From the NCBI GenBank assembly GCA_938049225.1, contig CALICM010000008.1, forward strand, positions 1 to 62,384: a stretch of DNA of 62,384 bases. Reading direction: 5' to 3'. The translations under genes were made by a program, and so were the position numbers. The DNA is from an uncultured Paracoccaceae bacterium (lineage in GTDB: Bacteria; Pseudomonadota; Alphaproteobacteria; Rhodobacterales; Rhodobacteraceae). The stretch's first letter is position 1, and each line of letters starts with the position of its first letter. Below are positions 34,129-43,672 of this stretch, piece after piece. The notes under the pieces are model-generated. The model ran no database searches, was not told the origin of the DNA, and saw only the letters and a program-made list of their open reading frames with translations.

Positions 34129-35661
34129 ATGAACACCATACTACAGGAACTTGAGGCCCGGCGGGCAGAAGCGCGTCTTGGTGGTGGTCAGCGGCGGATT
34201 GATGCGCAACACGCCAAAGGAAAGCTAACGGCCCGCGAGCGGCTTGAGGTGTTGCTGGACGAGGGGTCATTCGAAGAGTTCGATATGTTCGTCACCCATC
34301 GGGCGGTGGATTTCGGCATGGCCGAGCAAAAGATCCCAGGCGATGGTGTGGTCACCGGCTGGGGGACGATCAATGGGCGGATGGTCTATGTCTTCAGCCA
34401 GGATTTCACCGTTCTGGGTGGCAGCCTGTCCGAGACGCATGCCGAAAAGATCTGCAAGGTCATGGATATGGCCGTGAAGAATGGCGCGCCGGTCATCGGA
34501 TTGAACGACAGTGGCGGGGCGCGGATCCAAGAGGGTGTGGCCAGCCTTGCGGGCTATGCCGAGGTCTTTCAGCGCAACATCATGGCCAGTGGGGTGGTGC
34601 CCCAGATCAGCGTGATTATGGGACCTTGTGCCGGTGGGGCGGTGTACTCGCCCGCGATGACCGACTTTATCTTCATGGTACGCGACAGCAGCTATATGTT
34701 CGTGACCGGCCCGGACGTGGTGAAAACCGTCACCAACGAGGTTGTCACAGCCGAGGAGTTGGGTGGGGCCAAGACGCACACCAGCAAATCCTCGGTCGCC
34801 GATGGCGCCTTCGAGAACGACGTCGAGGCGTTGTTGGAGGTGCGGCGCCTGGTGGACCTCCTGCCGCTGAACAACTGCCAAAAGCCGCCCACACGCCCGG
34901 TGTTTGATGCGCCGGATCGGCTGGAGGATAGCCTGGATACACTGATTCCCGACAATCCCAATCAGCCCTACGACATGCACGAACTGATCGTCAAAACGGC
35001 GGACGAGGGCGATTTCTACGAGATCCAGCGCGATTTTGCCAAGAATATCCTGACCGGCTTCATACGGCTGGATGGCGCGACCGTGGGCGTGGTGGCGAAC
35101 CAGCCGATGGTGCTGGCCGGGTGCTTGGATATCGACAGCAGCCGCAAGGCGGCACGGTTTGTGCGGTTCTGCGATGCCTTCGAGATCCCGATTCTCACCT
35201 TCGTCGATGTCCCCGGCTTCCTACCCGGCACCAGCCAAGAGTACGGCGGCGTGATCAAACATGGTGCCAAACTGCTGTTTGCCTATGGCGAGGCGACGGT
35301 GCCCAAGGTGACGGTGATTACCCGCAAGGCCTATGGCGGGGCCTATGACGTGATGGCGTCTAAGCATTTGCGCGGTGATATCAACTACGCTTGGCCGACG
35401 GCCGAGATCGCAGTGATGGGCGCCAAAGGTGCTGTCGAGATCATCTATCGTCAGGAACTGGGTGATGCCGACAAGATCGCGCAGCGAACAAAAGACTACG
35501 AAGATCGCTTTGCGAACCCCTTTGTGGCCGCCGAAAAAGGGTTCATTGACGAGGTGATCATGCCCCATTCGACGCGCCGCCGGGTCATCCGTGCGCTAGC
35601 GGCCTTGCGGGGTAAAAGCCTGCAAAATCCATGGAAGAAGCACGACAATATTCCCCTGTGA
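34129..35661 (+). CDS. pccB: propionyl-CoA carboxylase beta subunit (carboxyltransferase)
   Basis: This 510-residue carboxyltransferase has two crotonase-like halves. Motifs include [20 protein letters not shown] near the start, [13 protein letters not shown] (about 124-136), [13 protein letters not shown] and, in the second half, [16 protein letters not shown] and [13 protein letters not shown]. It transfers CO2 from carboxybiotin on PccA to propionyl-CoA, giving methylmalonyl-CoA. ATG at 34129 follows a GGAGG site. The next gene overlaps at GTGA. It starts a locus with pccA, the mutase, malic enzyme and prpE. No regulator gene lies divergently. That position is taken by the RTX peptidases. 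Confidence 0.95.
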   Translation: MNTILQELEARRAEARLGGGQRRIDAQHAKGKLTARERLEVLLDEGSFEEFDMFVTHRAVDFGMAEQKIPGDGVVTGWGTINGRMVYVFSQDFTVLGGSLSETHAEKICKVMDMAVKNGAPVIGLNDSGGARIQEGVASLAGYAEVFQRNIMASGVVPQISVIMGPCAGGAVYSPAMTDFIFMVRDSSYMFVTGPDVVKTVTNEVVTAEELGGAKTHTSKSSVADGAFENDVEALLEVRRLVDLLPLNNCQKPPTRPVFDAPDRLEDSLDTLIPDNPNQPYDMHELIVKTADEGDFYEIQRDFAKNILTGFIRLDGATVGVVANQPMVLAGCLDIDSSRKAARFVRFCDAFEIPILTFVDVPGFLPGTSQEYGGVIKHGAKLLFAYGEATVPKVTVITRKAYGGAYDVMASKHLRGDINYAWPTAEIAVMGAKGAVEIIYRQELGDADKIAQRTKDYEDRFANPFVAAEKGFIDEVIMPHSTRRRVIRALAALRGKSLQNPWKKHDNIPL

Positions 35662-36047
35662 GCCGCAACCATTTCATAACCACCCACGTCGGCAGGAGCA
35701 CCCGTCACGCCCGCCCGCAAGCGCCGCCACCGATGCTCGAAATCGAGGAGGTGCTGCCGCATGCCACACTGTCTGTCGCGGCCCCAACCCGCTTTCGCGG
35801 GGCTTTGGCGCGCCAAATTCGGCAGGATATTTGGCGCGCGCTGGCGGGATTGCGCGGTTTGTCGCCGATTGTGACCGTCACGCAAATAGACGCCGATGGC
35901 TCTGAATATCTGATCACCGTGGGTCTGCAAACAACCAGTGGATCCCTGCCAAAGCTGTATGTTCGCGGGGTTGTAAAATCGATCCTATCGGACCCGAAAC
36001 ACCGTCAACGCTGGTTTCGATACGCGGAAATGCGCGCGAAATGCTAA
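35658..36047 (+). CDS. uncharacterised basic protein coupled to pccB
   Basis: This 129-residue protein is of unknown function. GTG at 35658 overlaps the pccB stop (GTGA), so translation is probably coupled. The frame also runs upstream to 35631. The N-terminal 40 residues are rich in Arg, His and Pro. The middle ([21 protein letters not shown]) and the end ([20 protein letters not shown]) look like a small alpha/beta domain. No signal peptide or membrane helix is visible. The arrangement suggests a role linked to propionyl-CoA carboxylase, but I recognise no family. Confidence 0.6.
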   Translation: MSRNHFITTHVGRSTRHARPQAPPPMLEIEEVLPHATLSVAAPTRFRGALARQIRQDIWRALAGLRGLSPIVTVTQIDADGSEYLITVGLQTTSGSLPKLYVRGVVKSILSDPKHRQRWFRYAEMRAKC

Positions 36048-36174
36048 ATTCGTCGCAAATTGTCACTTTAAGCCCGGGGGGGGGATTTTCGAACGTACCA
36101 AGCTCGTTTACGTTAACGCCTGCGGTCGCCGAAAAACGGCCGGTTCTTATACAAAGAAAAAAAAGGAATATCGA

Positions 36175-36309
36175 ATGTCTCGCATCACGCTTATCACCAT
36201 GGGCGCTATTCTGTTGGGCGTTGCCGCTTGTTCGCAGCCTGCGCCTGAGCCCGCACCAGCGCCCGCACCGGTTATCCCAGCTGATCCCGTGTTCACCGGC
36301 AAGCCGTAA
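36175..36309 (+). CDS. small Pro-rich lipoprotein
   Basis: This 44-residue protein has a short signal sequence and a clear lipobox LGVAAC (Cys19), followed by a Pro/Ala repeat (PAPEPAPAPAPVIP). ATG at 36175 follows AAAAGGA. After cleavage only about 26 residues remain, so it is an anchored peptide in the cell envelope of unknown role. It lies between the pccB-linked gene and an uncharacterised gene. Confidence 0.7.
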   Translation: MSRITLITMGAILLGVAACSQPAPEPAPAPAPVIPADPVFTGKP

Positions 36310-36319
36310 TTATTCGGTG

Positions 36320-36342
36320 GGCCCCCTCCGGTGGGGGGGGCC
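36320..36342 (+). other. hairpin covering a ribosome binding site
   Basis: GGCCCCC (36320-36326) can pair with GGGGGCC (36336-36342). The right arm holds the G-rich Shine-Dalgarno stretch directly before ATG 36343. The stem could terminate the lipoprotein transcript or hide the ribosome site of the next gene. No T tract follows, which favours the second reading. Confidence 0.4.
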
Positions 36343-36690
36343 ATGCTGAAACACCGTGGGTTTCCAAGCCGTTTGATCGGCACGGACTATCAATTCACGA
36401 TACGCCGCCCCGCCAAGGACGGCGCCACGTCCCTCAAGGCGCGCGCGCGCTTTAAAGACCGCAGACCGGCGGACCGCCGCGCGGACACGGAATTCTTGGC
36501 TGCCCTTTGGGACTATTTCGGGGACGCGCCCTTTGCGCGGGGCAATCTGGATGCCGGGCGCTTGTCTTGGCTGCTGAGCCGGGAGGTGGTCGCAGCGGAA
36601 GAGCCATTTGATCCCGCCAGCTACGACGCGCTGCTTAAGATTGATGTTGACGCTGCCCAACGCGCCTTCCCGCAGGTGTTTCAGGAATGA
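36343..36690 (+). CDS. uncharacterised protein in the propionyl-CoA carboxylase locus
   Basis: This 115-residue soluble protein is rich in Arg and Asp (KARARFKDRRPADRRADTEF). A later helical part, LAALWDYFGDAPFARGNLDAGRLSWLLSREVV, follows. I recognise no known domain. I chose ATG at 36343, which follows a GGTGGGGGGG ribosome site that may be locked in a hairpin. An in-frame upstream ATG at 36331 lies inside the hairpin. It probably belongs to the pccB transcript. Confidence 0.6.
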   Translation: MLKHRGFPSRLIGTDYQFTIRRPAKDGATSLKARARFKDRRPADRRADTEFLAALWDYFGDAPFARGNLDAGRLSWLLSREVVAAEEPFDPASYDALLKIDVDAAQRAFPQVFQE

Positions 36691-36823
36691 TGTATTCCGT
36701 GAACGCGAGGCAGCAAAAAATCGCCGTGTTTCAAAATGTTGCCAGATGCAGCCGACAGTTTACTCCACGCGGCCCCGATTGTGGATTACACTTCCCGAAA
36801 GTATCCACTCTGGGAGATGTGTT

Positions 36824-37015
36824 ATGTCTTTGTCCAAAACCTTCGCGACCCTTGGTTTGGTCTGTGCGCTTGGTGCCTGTACCTATGGCAGTGACCTTGA
36901 GCGGGGCGCGGTCGGGGCGGCGGTTGGGGCCGTCACGGCGGACGCGATTGACGAAAGCCCGACGGTGGGTGCCGCGGTTGGCGCAGCGGTCGGCGTGCTG
37001 GCGGACGACATCTAG
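36824..37015 (+). CDS. glycine-zipper small lipoprotein
   Basis: This 63-residue protein has a signal sequence and lipobox ALGAC (Cys19), followed by two glycine-zipper stretches (GAAVGAV and VGAAVGAAVGV) separated by DAIDESP. It resembles small outer-membrane lipoproteins of the YMGG/glycine-zipper kind. ATG at 36824 follows a GGGAG site. It lies convergent to the porin gene, whose stop is 38 bases away. The role is unknown. Confidence 0.7.
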   Translation: MSLSKTFATLGLVCALGACTYGSDLERGAVGAAVGAVTADAIDESPTVGAAVGAAVGVLADDI

Positions 37016-37052
37016 GGGAAGTTGTTCCCGATCCGGGGCAGGGGATAGGGCC

Positions 37053-38480
37053 CTAGAAGTTAACCTGCGCCGAGGTTTGCAGGCGAAACGCCTCGTCATC
37101 GGCGCCGCTTTGGTCGGTCCGCTCGCCATAGATCAACTCTGCCCCGAAAGTCAGCTTCTGCACAGGGCGGAAGAACAGCGAGGCATGAACGGTCTGCACA
37201 TCCTTCAGGCTGGCTGGGATCGGCAGGTTGTCCAGCACCTCATACCGGCCATAGCCGATCTGCGCGTTCCAAGTCGGGGACAGGCGTTGGTTGATGAAGG
37301 CGGACAGGCCATAAGCCTCGATCGCGTCCAAGTCTCCATCGGCCTGTTGAAACGCCCCAAGACCAAAGCCGTTGATGATATAGCGCCCGACACCGTCGCC
37401 ATAGGTGCCCTGAGCTTGCAGCTTGGTGCTGTCGGTCAGATCCAGCGCGGTCGAGAGGTTCACACCATAGCCAAAGGCGTTGCTGTCGGAGCCGCTGGTC
37501 GACAGGGTGCGCAGCACGGTCGCCAGTTTCACCGGGCCGCGCGGCGTTTGATAGGTGGCGGCCGCGGTGAAATCCGGCGTCTCGTCAAACGAGATTGTCC
37601 CCAGCCCGCCCACCGGCGTGCTGGTGGTGATCGACCCGAACGGCCCGGTGTCGGTCGAAAGGGTCGCTGTGGTCTCGGGGTTCTCGACCGCCACCGCCAA
37701 GGTCAGCTTGTCGGTGGGATTCAACGTATAGCGTGCCTGCGCCTGCCGCTGAAACGGGATACCCGCGGGCCCCTGAAAGTCGACCGTCGAGGGATAGGCC
37801 TCCAAAGGCGTGAACACCGACCAGAACTGGCCCAGTTTGAACGGGCCCACGTCCAGCACCGCATGCCGCAGGCGGAAGTCGAACGAGTTCGAAAACGCCT
37901 CGCCAAAGGCGGCATCGCCGACGAAATCCGCCTCGATCAGGGTCGAAATCTCGCCAAGATCGGACGGCGTGCGCGTGGCCACGTTCAGCCGCGACTGGCG
38001 GGCATGAAAGCTAAACGCCTCCTCGTCACTGGCGGCCGGATCGGTGTCGATCAGTTCCGGCACGAAGAAGTCGCCGACGTCTTGGTTGAGGTCATAGATG
38101 AAATCGGCCTTCACATAGCCGCCGATCTTGATCTCGGTATTGGTGCCGGGCAGCACGAAGGACCCCGGCGTCTCGCCACCACGAACCACCGGCAGGTTGG
38201 CCAGGTCCGGGATTGCGGCGGTCGCGGCCTGTTGCTGCTGGGTCTCAAGCTCGGTCTGGCGCGTTTCCACGGTCATCTTCCACTGGTTCGCCTTGGCCTG
38301 TTCCGCGTTGATCTGCGCCTGTTTCGCCTCCAACTCTGCCAGCCGCTCCATCATCACGGCCATCTGCTGGCGCAACAGGGCCAGTTCCTGGGCCGTGTCG
38401 GCGTGGCTTGGCCCGATGTTGATCAGCAAAGCCGCGACCGCCGTGGCAGTGGTTGCAAAAATATACGTGCTTCTGGTCAT
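37053..38480 (-). CDS. DcaP-like trimeric outer-membrane porin
   Basis: This 475-residue outer-membrane protein has a signal peptide (about 1-27, ending SHAD). An N-terminal coiled coil rich in Gln and Glu (about 30-85; LLRQQMAVMMERLAELEAKQ) follows. The body is a beta-barrel ending in Phe (QVNF), the outer-membrane assembly signal. The coiled coil plus the IKIGGYVKADFIYD strand matches the DcaP family, which forms trimers that pass dicarboxylates and other small anions. It sits in opposite orientation inside the propionate locus, so it could admit short-chain acids, which is inference. It shares the promoter region with pccA. Confidence 0.82.
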   Translation of the reverse strand: MTRSTYIFATTATAVAALLINIGPSHADTAQELALLRQQMAVMMERLAELEAKQAQINAEQAKANQWKMTVETRQTELETQQQQAATAAIPDLANLPVVRGGETPGSFVLPGTNTEIKIGGYVKADFIYDLNQDVGDFFVPELIDTDPAASDEEAFSFHARQSRLNVATRTPSDLGEISTLIEADFVGDAAFGEAFSNSFDFRLRHAVLDVGPFKLGQFWSVFTPLEAYPSTVDFQGPAGIPFQRQAQARYTLNPTDKLTLAVAVENPETTATLSTDTGPFGSITTSTPVGGLGTISFDETPDFTAAATYQTPRGPVKLATVLRTLSTSGSDSNAFGYGVNLSTALDLTDSTKLQAQGTYGDGVGRYIINGFGLGAFQQADGDLDAIEAYGLSAFINQRLSPTWNAQIGYGRYEVLDNLPIPASLKDVQTVHASLFFRPVQKLTFGAELIYGERTDQSGADDEAFRLQTSAQVNF

Positions 38481-38650
38481 GAAATCCCCCTGTCATCTGA
38501 TTTGACCGCACGTTTTGTGCCGTCGGTTGACGTAGAGGTAGGTGGAGGCCGCACACGCGCCGTTCACAATGCTGCGAATTCCTGCATATTCCCGGTAGAG
38601 GCAGGGGGCTTCTGCCAAGACATGAACCAAGACGACGAAAAGGTGGGCCC

Positions 38651-40642
38651 GTGTTCAAGAAAATTCTGATTGCCAATCGCGGCGAGATCGCCTGCCGGGT
38701 CATCAAAACCGCGCGGAAGATGGGGATCGCCACGGTCGCCGTTTGTTCCGACGCGGATCGCAATGCGCTGCATGTGAAGATGGCCGACGAGGCGGTGCAC
38801 ATCGGCCCGCCGCCCGCCGCCGAGAGCTATATCGTCATCGACAAGATCCTTGATGCCGTGCGCCAGACCGGGGCCGAGGCGGTGCACCCCGGTTATGGTT
38901 TTCTGTCCGAGCGGGCAGAGTTTGCGCAGGCTTTGGCGGCCGCAGGTGTCGCGTTCATTGGCCCGCCTGTCGGCGCGATCGAGGCGATGGGCGACAAGAT
39001 CACCTCGAAGAAACTGGCGGCCGAGGCGGGCGTGTCGACCGTGCCCGGCTATATGGGCCTGATCGCGGATGCGGACGAGGCGGTCAAGATCGCGGGCGAG
39101 ATCGGCTATCCGGTGATGATCAAGGCCAGTGCCGGGGGCGGTGGCAAGGGCATGCGCATCGCCTGGAACGAGGCCGAGACGCGTGAGGGGTTCCAAAGCT
39201 CGAAGAACGAAGCCAAGGCGAGCTTCGGCGACGACCGGATCTTTATCGAGAAATTCGTCACCCAACCCCGGCATATCGAGATCCAAGTGCTGGGCGACAG
39301 CCACGGCAATTGCATTTACCTGGGCGAGCGGGAATGCTCGATCCAGCGCCGGAACCAAAAGGTGATCGAGGAAGCGCCCAGCCCATTTCTGGACGAGGCC
39401 ACGCGCAAGGCGATGGGCGCGCAGGCGGTCGCTTTGGCACAGGCGGTGGATTACACCAGTGCGGGGACGGTGGAGTTCATCATCGATGGCGCGCGGAACT
39501 TCTATTTCCTGGAAATGAACACACGGTTGCAGGTCGAGCATCCGGTGACCGAGTTGATCACCGGTGTCGATCTGGTCGAACAGATGATCCGCGTGGCGGC
39601 GGGCGAGAAATTGGCCCTGACCCAGAAGGATGTGAAGCTGAACGGCTGGGCCCTGGAAAGTCGGCTGTATGCCGAGGATCCTTATCGCAACTTCCTACCC
39701 TCGATCGGGCGGCTGACACGGTACCGCCCACCGGAGGAGACCGAAGACTACGTACCCGGGATCGTCCCCAGCGCGCCTGTCGTGCGCAACGACACCGGCG
39801 TGTTCGAGGGGGGCGAGATCAGTATGTACTACGACCCGATGATCGCCAAACTCTGCACTTGGGGTCCCGACCGCGCGACGGCCTTGGAAGAAATGCGGGT
39901 AGCACTGGACAGGTTCGAGGTGGAGGGCATCGGGCATAATCTGCCGTTCCTGTCGGCTGTGATGGATCACCCGAAGTTCATCGCGGGTGAGATGACCACG
40001 GCCTTTATTGAGGAAGAGTTTCCTGAGGGGTTTGAGGGCGTGGAACTGGCCGAGGCGGATCTGCGAAGGATCGCTTGGGGGTGTGCGGCCATGTGGCGTG
40101 TCGTGTCCGCCCGGGCCGCCGAGATCTCGGGCCGCTTGCGCGAAAACGATCCGCCAAGGGATCGCCGTGCCGTTGTCCTGATTGCTAGGCAACAGTTCGA
40201 ATTCACCCCCGACGCCGAGGAGTCGCAATCCGGAAACACTGTTCTGTGGTCGCCGGGCCAAGCCCTTGCGACGATTGTTGTCGAGGGCGAGAAACTGGTG
40301 GTTAAGGTCTCTTCAATCACTGGCGGCTTTCGCATCCGCTATCGCGGCGCGGATTTGGATGTGAAGGTCTACACCCCCCGGCAGGCCGAACTGGCCGCCC
40401 TGATGCCGGAGAAACTCCCCCCCGACACGTCCAAAATGCTGCTCTGCCCCATGCCTGGCCTGATGGTCAGCCTGGCCGTAGCCGAGGGAGACGAGGTGCA
40501 GGAGGGGCAAGCGCTGTGCACGGTCGAGGCGATGAAGATGGAGAATGTTCTGCGGGCCGAGAAGCGCGCGATTGTCAGCAAAGTCCACGCCACGCCGGGG
40601 CAATCTCTGGCAGTGGACGAGACCATTATGGAGTTTGAATAA
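38651..40642 (+). CDS. pccA: propionyl-CoA carboxylase alpha subunit (biotin carboxylase/BCCP)
   Basis: This 663-residue protein is a biotin carboxylase: an N-terminal FKKILIANRGEIACRVI domain, an ATP-grasp with KASAGGGGKGMRIAW (about 157-171), and a C-terminal half with FLEMNTRLQVEHPVTE. A PccA-specific BT region and a biotinyl domain with EAMKMEN (Lys near 629) follow. It carboxylates its own biotin with ATP and bicarbonate and hands CO2 to PccB. The start is GTG at 38651. It lies 3 kb from pccB, separated by small envelope genes and the porin. The P-loop gene follows three bases downstream, so the two are co-transcribed. Confidence 0.95.
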   Translation: MFKKILIANRGEIACRVIKTARKMGIATVAVCSDADRNALHVKMADEAVHIGPPPAAESYIVIDKILDAVRQTGAEAVHPGYGFLSERAEFAQALAAAGVAFIGPPVGAIEAMGDKITSKKLAAEAGVSTVPGYMGLIADADEAVKIAGEIGYPVMIKASAGGGGKGMRIAWNEAETREGFQSSKNEAKASFGDDRIFIEKFVTQPRHIEIQVLGDSHGNCIYLGERECSIQRRNQKVIEEAPSPFLDEATRKAMGAQAVALAQAVDYTSAGTVEFIIDGARNFYFLEMNTRLQVEHPVTELITGVDLVEQMIRVAAGEKLALTQKDVKLNGWALESRLYAEDPYRNFLPSIGRLTRYRPPEETEDYVPGIVPSAPVVRNDTGVFEGGEISMYYDPMIAKLCTWGPDRATALEEMRVALDRFEVEGIGHNLPFLSAVMDHPKFIAGEMTTAFIEEEFPEGFEGVELAEADLRRIAWGCAAMWRVVSARAAEISGRLRENDPPRDRRAVVLIARQQFEFTPDAEESQSGNTVLWSPGQALATIVVEGEKLVVKVSSITGGFRIRYRGADLDVKVYTPRQAELAALMPEKLPPDTSKMLLCPMPGLMVSLAVAEGDEVQEGQALCTVEAMKMENVLRAEKRAIVSKVHATPGQSLAVDETIMEFE

Positions 40643-40645
40643 CCT

Positions 40646-41551
40646 TTGGATATTCGCCTTCATATTGGTGCGCATCGGACCGGGACCAGCCGCGTCCAAG
40701 CCGAACTGATGCGGCGCGCCGATCATTTGGTCACCCGCGGCGTTATTGTTTTGCGCCCAGAGGATCTGCGCGACGCGGACGCGCCCCCGGGACAAGAGCG
40801 CGGCCTTTTGGGCTGGCTGAACCGCCCCGATGATCTGGCCCCCCTGATCGCCCGGCGCGACGCGGCTATGGCCCATGGGGCCCAAAGCTTGGTGGTGTCC
40901 GAGGAAAACCTGAGCGGGACGATCACCCGGATCCTCGAGTCCGGTCGGATCTATGGCGAGATCCGCCAGCGCATGACGCGCCTGCGCCCCTTGGGGCAGG
41001 GCCATCGCGTGACCGTGCTCTTTACAGTACGTCGTTATGACAGCTTTTTTGCTTCGCTCTACGCCTTCCGCGCGATCCGCGAACCCATGCTGCCGTTCCA
41101 AAGTTTTAAGCCACGGTTTATGGCGTTGCCCATCCGATGGCCGCAAGTCGTCGCCCAGATCGCCCGTGCCTTGCCCGAGGCCAACATCGACGTGATACCT
41201 TTCGAGACGGCGCATAACCATGCGACTGCCCTGTTGCGACAGGTCCTGGGGTTGGATCAGATTGTCGAGGTCAGCGATGGGTCGCGGCCGATCCTGCCAT
41301 CGCCCAGCGGCCAGGCGATCACGATCCTGAACAGCATGACCGAGGGTGAGGATCTGGAGCTTGAGCGCAGGCGCGCGGTGGTGCGCGCTTACCCCCGAAC
41401 CGACTTTGGCGCCTTTGCCCCCTGGGACACGAACGAGGCGACCGCACTTTCAAAGGCATATGATGAGGATTTGGAAGCGTTACGTCTGTCGCCACCGCCA
41501 AATACACGCTTGCTGGACTTATCGACGGTTGAGGCTGTGGATGCCGGGTAG
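40646..41551 (+). CDS. sulfotransferase-like P-loop protein
   Basis: This 301-residue protein starts with DIRLHIGAHRTGTSRVQ, the PAPS-binding-like P-loop of the sulfotransferase superfamily. A later VVSEENLSG and a VTVLFTVRRYDSFFASLYAF block fit the 3'-phosphate-binding region of that fold. No signal peptide is visible. The start is TTG at 40646, three bases after the pccA stop. Sulfotransferases move sulfate from PAPS to a carbohydrate or other acceptor. Why it travels with pccA is unclear, and the true activity is not certain from sequence. Confidence 0.65.
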   Translation: MDIRLHIGAHRTGTSRVQAELMRRADHLVTRGVIVLRPEDLRDADAPPGQERGLLGWLNRPDDLAPLIARRDAAMAHGAQSLVVSEENLSGTITRILESGRIYGEIRQRMTRLRPLGQGHRVTVLFTVRRYDSFFASLYAFRAIREPMLPFQSFKPRFMALPIRWPQVVAQIARALPEANIDVIPFETAHNHATALLRQVLGLDQIVEVSDGSRPILPSPSGQAITILNSMTEGEDLELERRRAVVRAYPRTDFGAFAPWDTNEATALSKAYDEDLEALRLSPPPNTRLLDLSTVEAVDAG

Positions 41552-41557
41552 CGGCCT

Positions 41558-41971
41558 CTATTGGGACAGGGCGCGCTGCGCCTCGATCTCTTGCTGGCGC
41601 AGGGGCATACGGTCGATCAGGCGGGTGACTTCGCGCACGGTGATGGGATTGGGTTTGCGGTATTTCACCTCGCCATCTTTGCCGATGACCAGAATGGTGA
41701 AGTCACGAGGCCTGAATTTTCGGCGCAACTCGGACAGTGTGCTGGGATCGGTGTCGACGATGACGACGACGTCACGGTCGTCCAGATCCGTCTGGCGTGC
41801 CTCAAAATTGGCTATTTGCTGCGCCAAACGCGGGTCCGCGGGCGAATCCGCGAAAATCACGATCGGGCGCGATACCCATTTCAGATCCGCCAAACTCGGT
41901 GCGCTGACGTCTGTCGCCGCCGCGGGCCAGGTAAGCCCAAAGACAGCAAGGGTTAACAAAATGTATTTCAT
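41558..41971 (-). CDS. DUF4174 family periplasmic protein
   Basis: This 137-residue protein has a signal peptide (about 1-19, ending AAAT) and a thioredoxin-like alpha/beta body without a CxxC pair: RPIVIFADSPADPRLAQQ, ERD-type DLDDRDVVVIVDTD, FTILVIGKDGEVKYRKPNP. This matches DUF4174. The start ATG at 41971 follows AAGGAAG. The 3' end is six bases from the convergent P-loop gene. The role is unknown. It is probably a periplasmic binding or scaffold protein. Confidence 0.78.
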   Translation of the reverse strand: MKYILLTLAVFGLTWPAAATDVSAPSLADLKWVSRPIVIFADSPADPRLAQQIANFEARQTDLDDRDVVVIVDTDPSTLSELRRKFRPRDFTILVIGKDGEVKYRKPNPITVREVTRLIDRMPLRQQEIEAQRALSQ

Positions 41972-42061
41972 CACGCTCTTCCTTTTCCAGATAAGTATGT
42001 CTGGCATTTCCAAAATCGAGGAGTGTGCGACATTGTACAAGCCTAAATCGAGGAGCGCCGT

Positions 42062-43672
42062 ATGACGACCCTGCGGGTTGAAGACGGCCCGCTGGCCGCG
42101 CCACGGCGTTCGGGAATCGTGGTTTCGGGCATGCTGGTGGGGCTGATGTCGTTCGCGCTCTATCAAATGGCCGCCTTTGTGGCGGCTGGGTTTCTCTTCG
42201 ATTATCCGCTGGACGATGTCTATATCCACCTGGCGATGTCCGAGCAGATCGCGGCCGGCGGCTATGGGGTGAACGCGGGTGAGGTGGCGTCGGCCTCTTC
42301 CTCGGTGATCTATCCATATCTTTTGGCGCCCTTCGCGGGAACCGCGCTGCATGCCTATATTCCTTTGATCCTCAATGCGATCGCGGTCACGTTGAGCGGT
42401 GGGCTTTTTGCCCAGATTATTTCAGCGGCAGGTTTGGCAACGGGTCCGAATGCTATGACGGGCCGGTTATTGATTCTTGTCAGCCCGATGCTGCTGAACG
42501 TCGTCGGCGCCAGCTATATGGGGATGGAACATGGTCTGCATATCGCGGCGACACTAGCTGTCGGATCGGGGTTGATCCGATTGATCGAGACAGGTCGTAT
42601 CGGACCCGCGCTGGTACTGGGCTGTGTCCTTGGTCCCGCGCTGCGGTTCGAGGGGCTTGGTGTATCCGTGGCGGCCCTTGGGGTCGTGGCGTTGCAGGGC
42701 AGGCTTTTGGCCGCCGCGATTATTGGCGCATTGACCGCTTTGCCGGTCGTGGGATTTGTGATGTTCATGGACAGCATGGGGCTTAATCCGCTGCCCAACT
42801 CGGTAATGGTGAAACTGGGCGAGTCTGGCCAGACCTCGGCCGGGTTTTGGTTCCGCCGCTTGGTGACCTTGATGGTCAACCTGTTTGAGAACGTCGCCAT
42901 GGTAATGCTGGCGTTTTCTCTGGTCTGGTTGTTTGCGGCGGCCTTTGTCAGCGGACCCAAACGGCGTGCGGCGCAGTTGCTTGCTTTGATGATCCCCGCC
43001 ATCGGCTTGGCGCATTTGCTGCTTGGCAAGGTCAATGTGATGCATCGCTACGAGATCTATGCGATCGTGTTGATGGTGGCGCTGTCCCTCTATATCTCGG
43101 CCAGACACATGCCACCCAAGGCATCGCGTCAGATGCTGCGCCTCAGCAGCATGGCTGTGTTTGCGTTCGGTTTTTTCTTTGTCGGTATTCTCGTGGATCG
43201 CGGCTTGTGGGCCACGTCCTCGATCCGGGGGCAGCAAGGCGAAATGGCACGGTTTGCGCATGACTTTTGGAAGCAGCCGATAGCGGTAAATGATTTGGGT
43301 TATGTGAGCTATCGCAATCCTTCGTATGTGCTGGACTTATATGGCCTGGGCAACACCCAGGCGATGGAAATCCGCACCGGAAATCCGCCACCCAATTGGG
43401 CCGATCCCCTTGTGCAAGCCGCGGGGGTTAGGTTGATCATGCTCTACCCGCGCTGGTTCAAAGACGGTATCAGCCCGGATTGGGTGCCGATGGGAACCTT
43501 AAGCTTGGAGGGATCGGCGGGCTATGTCGCGTTTCGCAAGGTGGCGTTCTACGCTGCACGGGCCGAGGATGTGCCTGAAGTTTTGGCGGCGCTGCAACAG
43601 TTTGTACCGACCCTGCCGGCGACCACGCGTTTTGAGTATGCTAAGGGTCTGATGAGTGGGGGGGATGGATGA
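42062..43672 (+). CDS. multi-spanning membrane protein, GT-C glycosyltransferase-like
   Basis: This 536-residue protein has about ten membrane helices. The first periplasmic loop carries [20 protein letters not shown], which fits the acidic Asp-Asp motif of GT-C fold glycosyltransferases (ArnT/PMT-like). A soluble C-terminal part (about 385-536) follows. It may transfer a sugar from a polyprenyl donor at the periplasmic face. Donor and acceptor are unknown. Its stop overlaps the mutase start by four bases (ATGA), so the two are translationally coupled, though no functional link is evident. Confidence 0.7.
   Translation: MTTLRVEDGPLAAPRRSGIVVSGMLVGLMSFALYQMAAFVAAGFLFDYPLDDVYIHLAMSEQIAAGGYGVNAGEVASASSSVIYPYLLAPFAGTALHAYIPLILNAIAVTLSGGLFAQIISAAGLATGPNAMTGRLLILVSPMLLNVVGASYMGMEHGLHIAATLAVGSGLIRLIETGRIGPALVLGCVLGPALRFEGLGVSVAALGVVALQGRLLAAAIIGALTALPVVGFVMFMDSMGLNPLPNSVMVKLGESGQTSAGFWFRRLVTLMVNLFENVAMVMLAFSLVWLFAAAFVSGPKRRAAQLLALMIPAIGLAHLLLGKVNVMHRYEIYAIVLMVALSLYISARHMPPKASRQMLRLSSMAVFAFGFFFVGILVDRGLWATSSIRGQQGEMARFAHDFWKQPIAVNDLGYVSYRNPSYVLDLYGLGNTQAMEIRTGNPPPNWADPLVQAAGVRLIMLYPRWFKDGISPDWVPMGTLSLEGSAGYVAFRKVAFYAARAEDVPEVLAALQQFVPTLPATTRFEYAKGLMSGGDG

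Noticed and set aside
36687-38669. 660-codon plus-strand frame opposite the porin
   Set aside because: The minus-strand porin has a signal peptide, coiled coil and terminal Phe. The plus frame is Arg/Gly-rich antisense with no domain.
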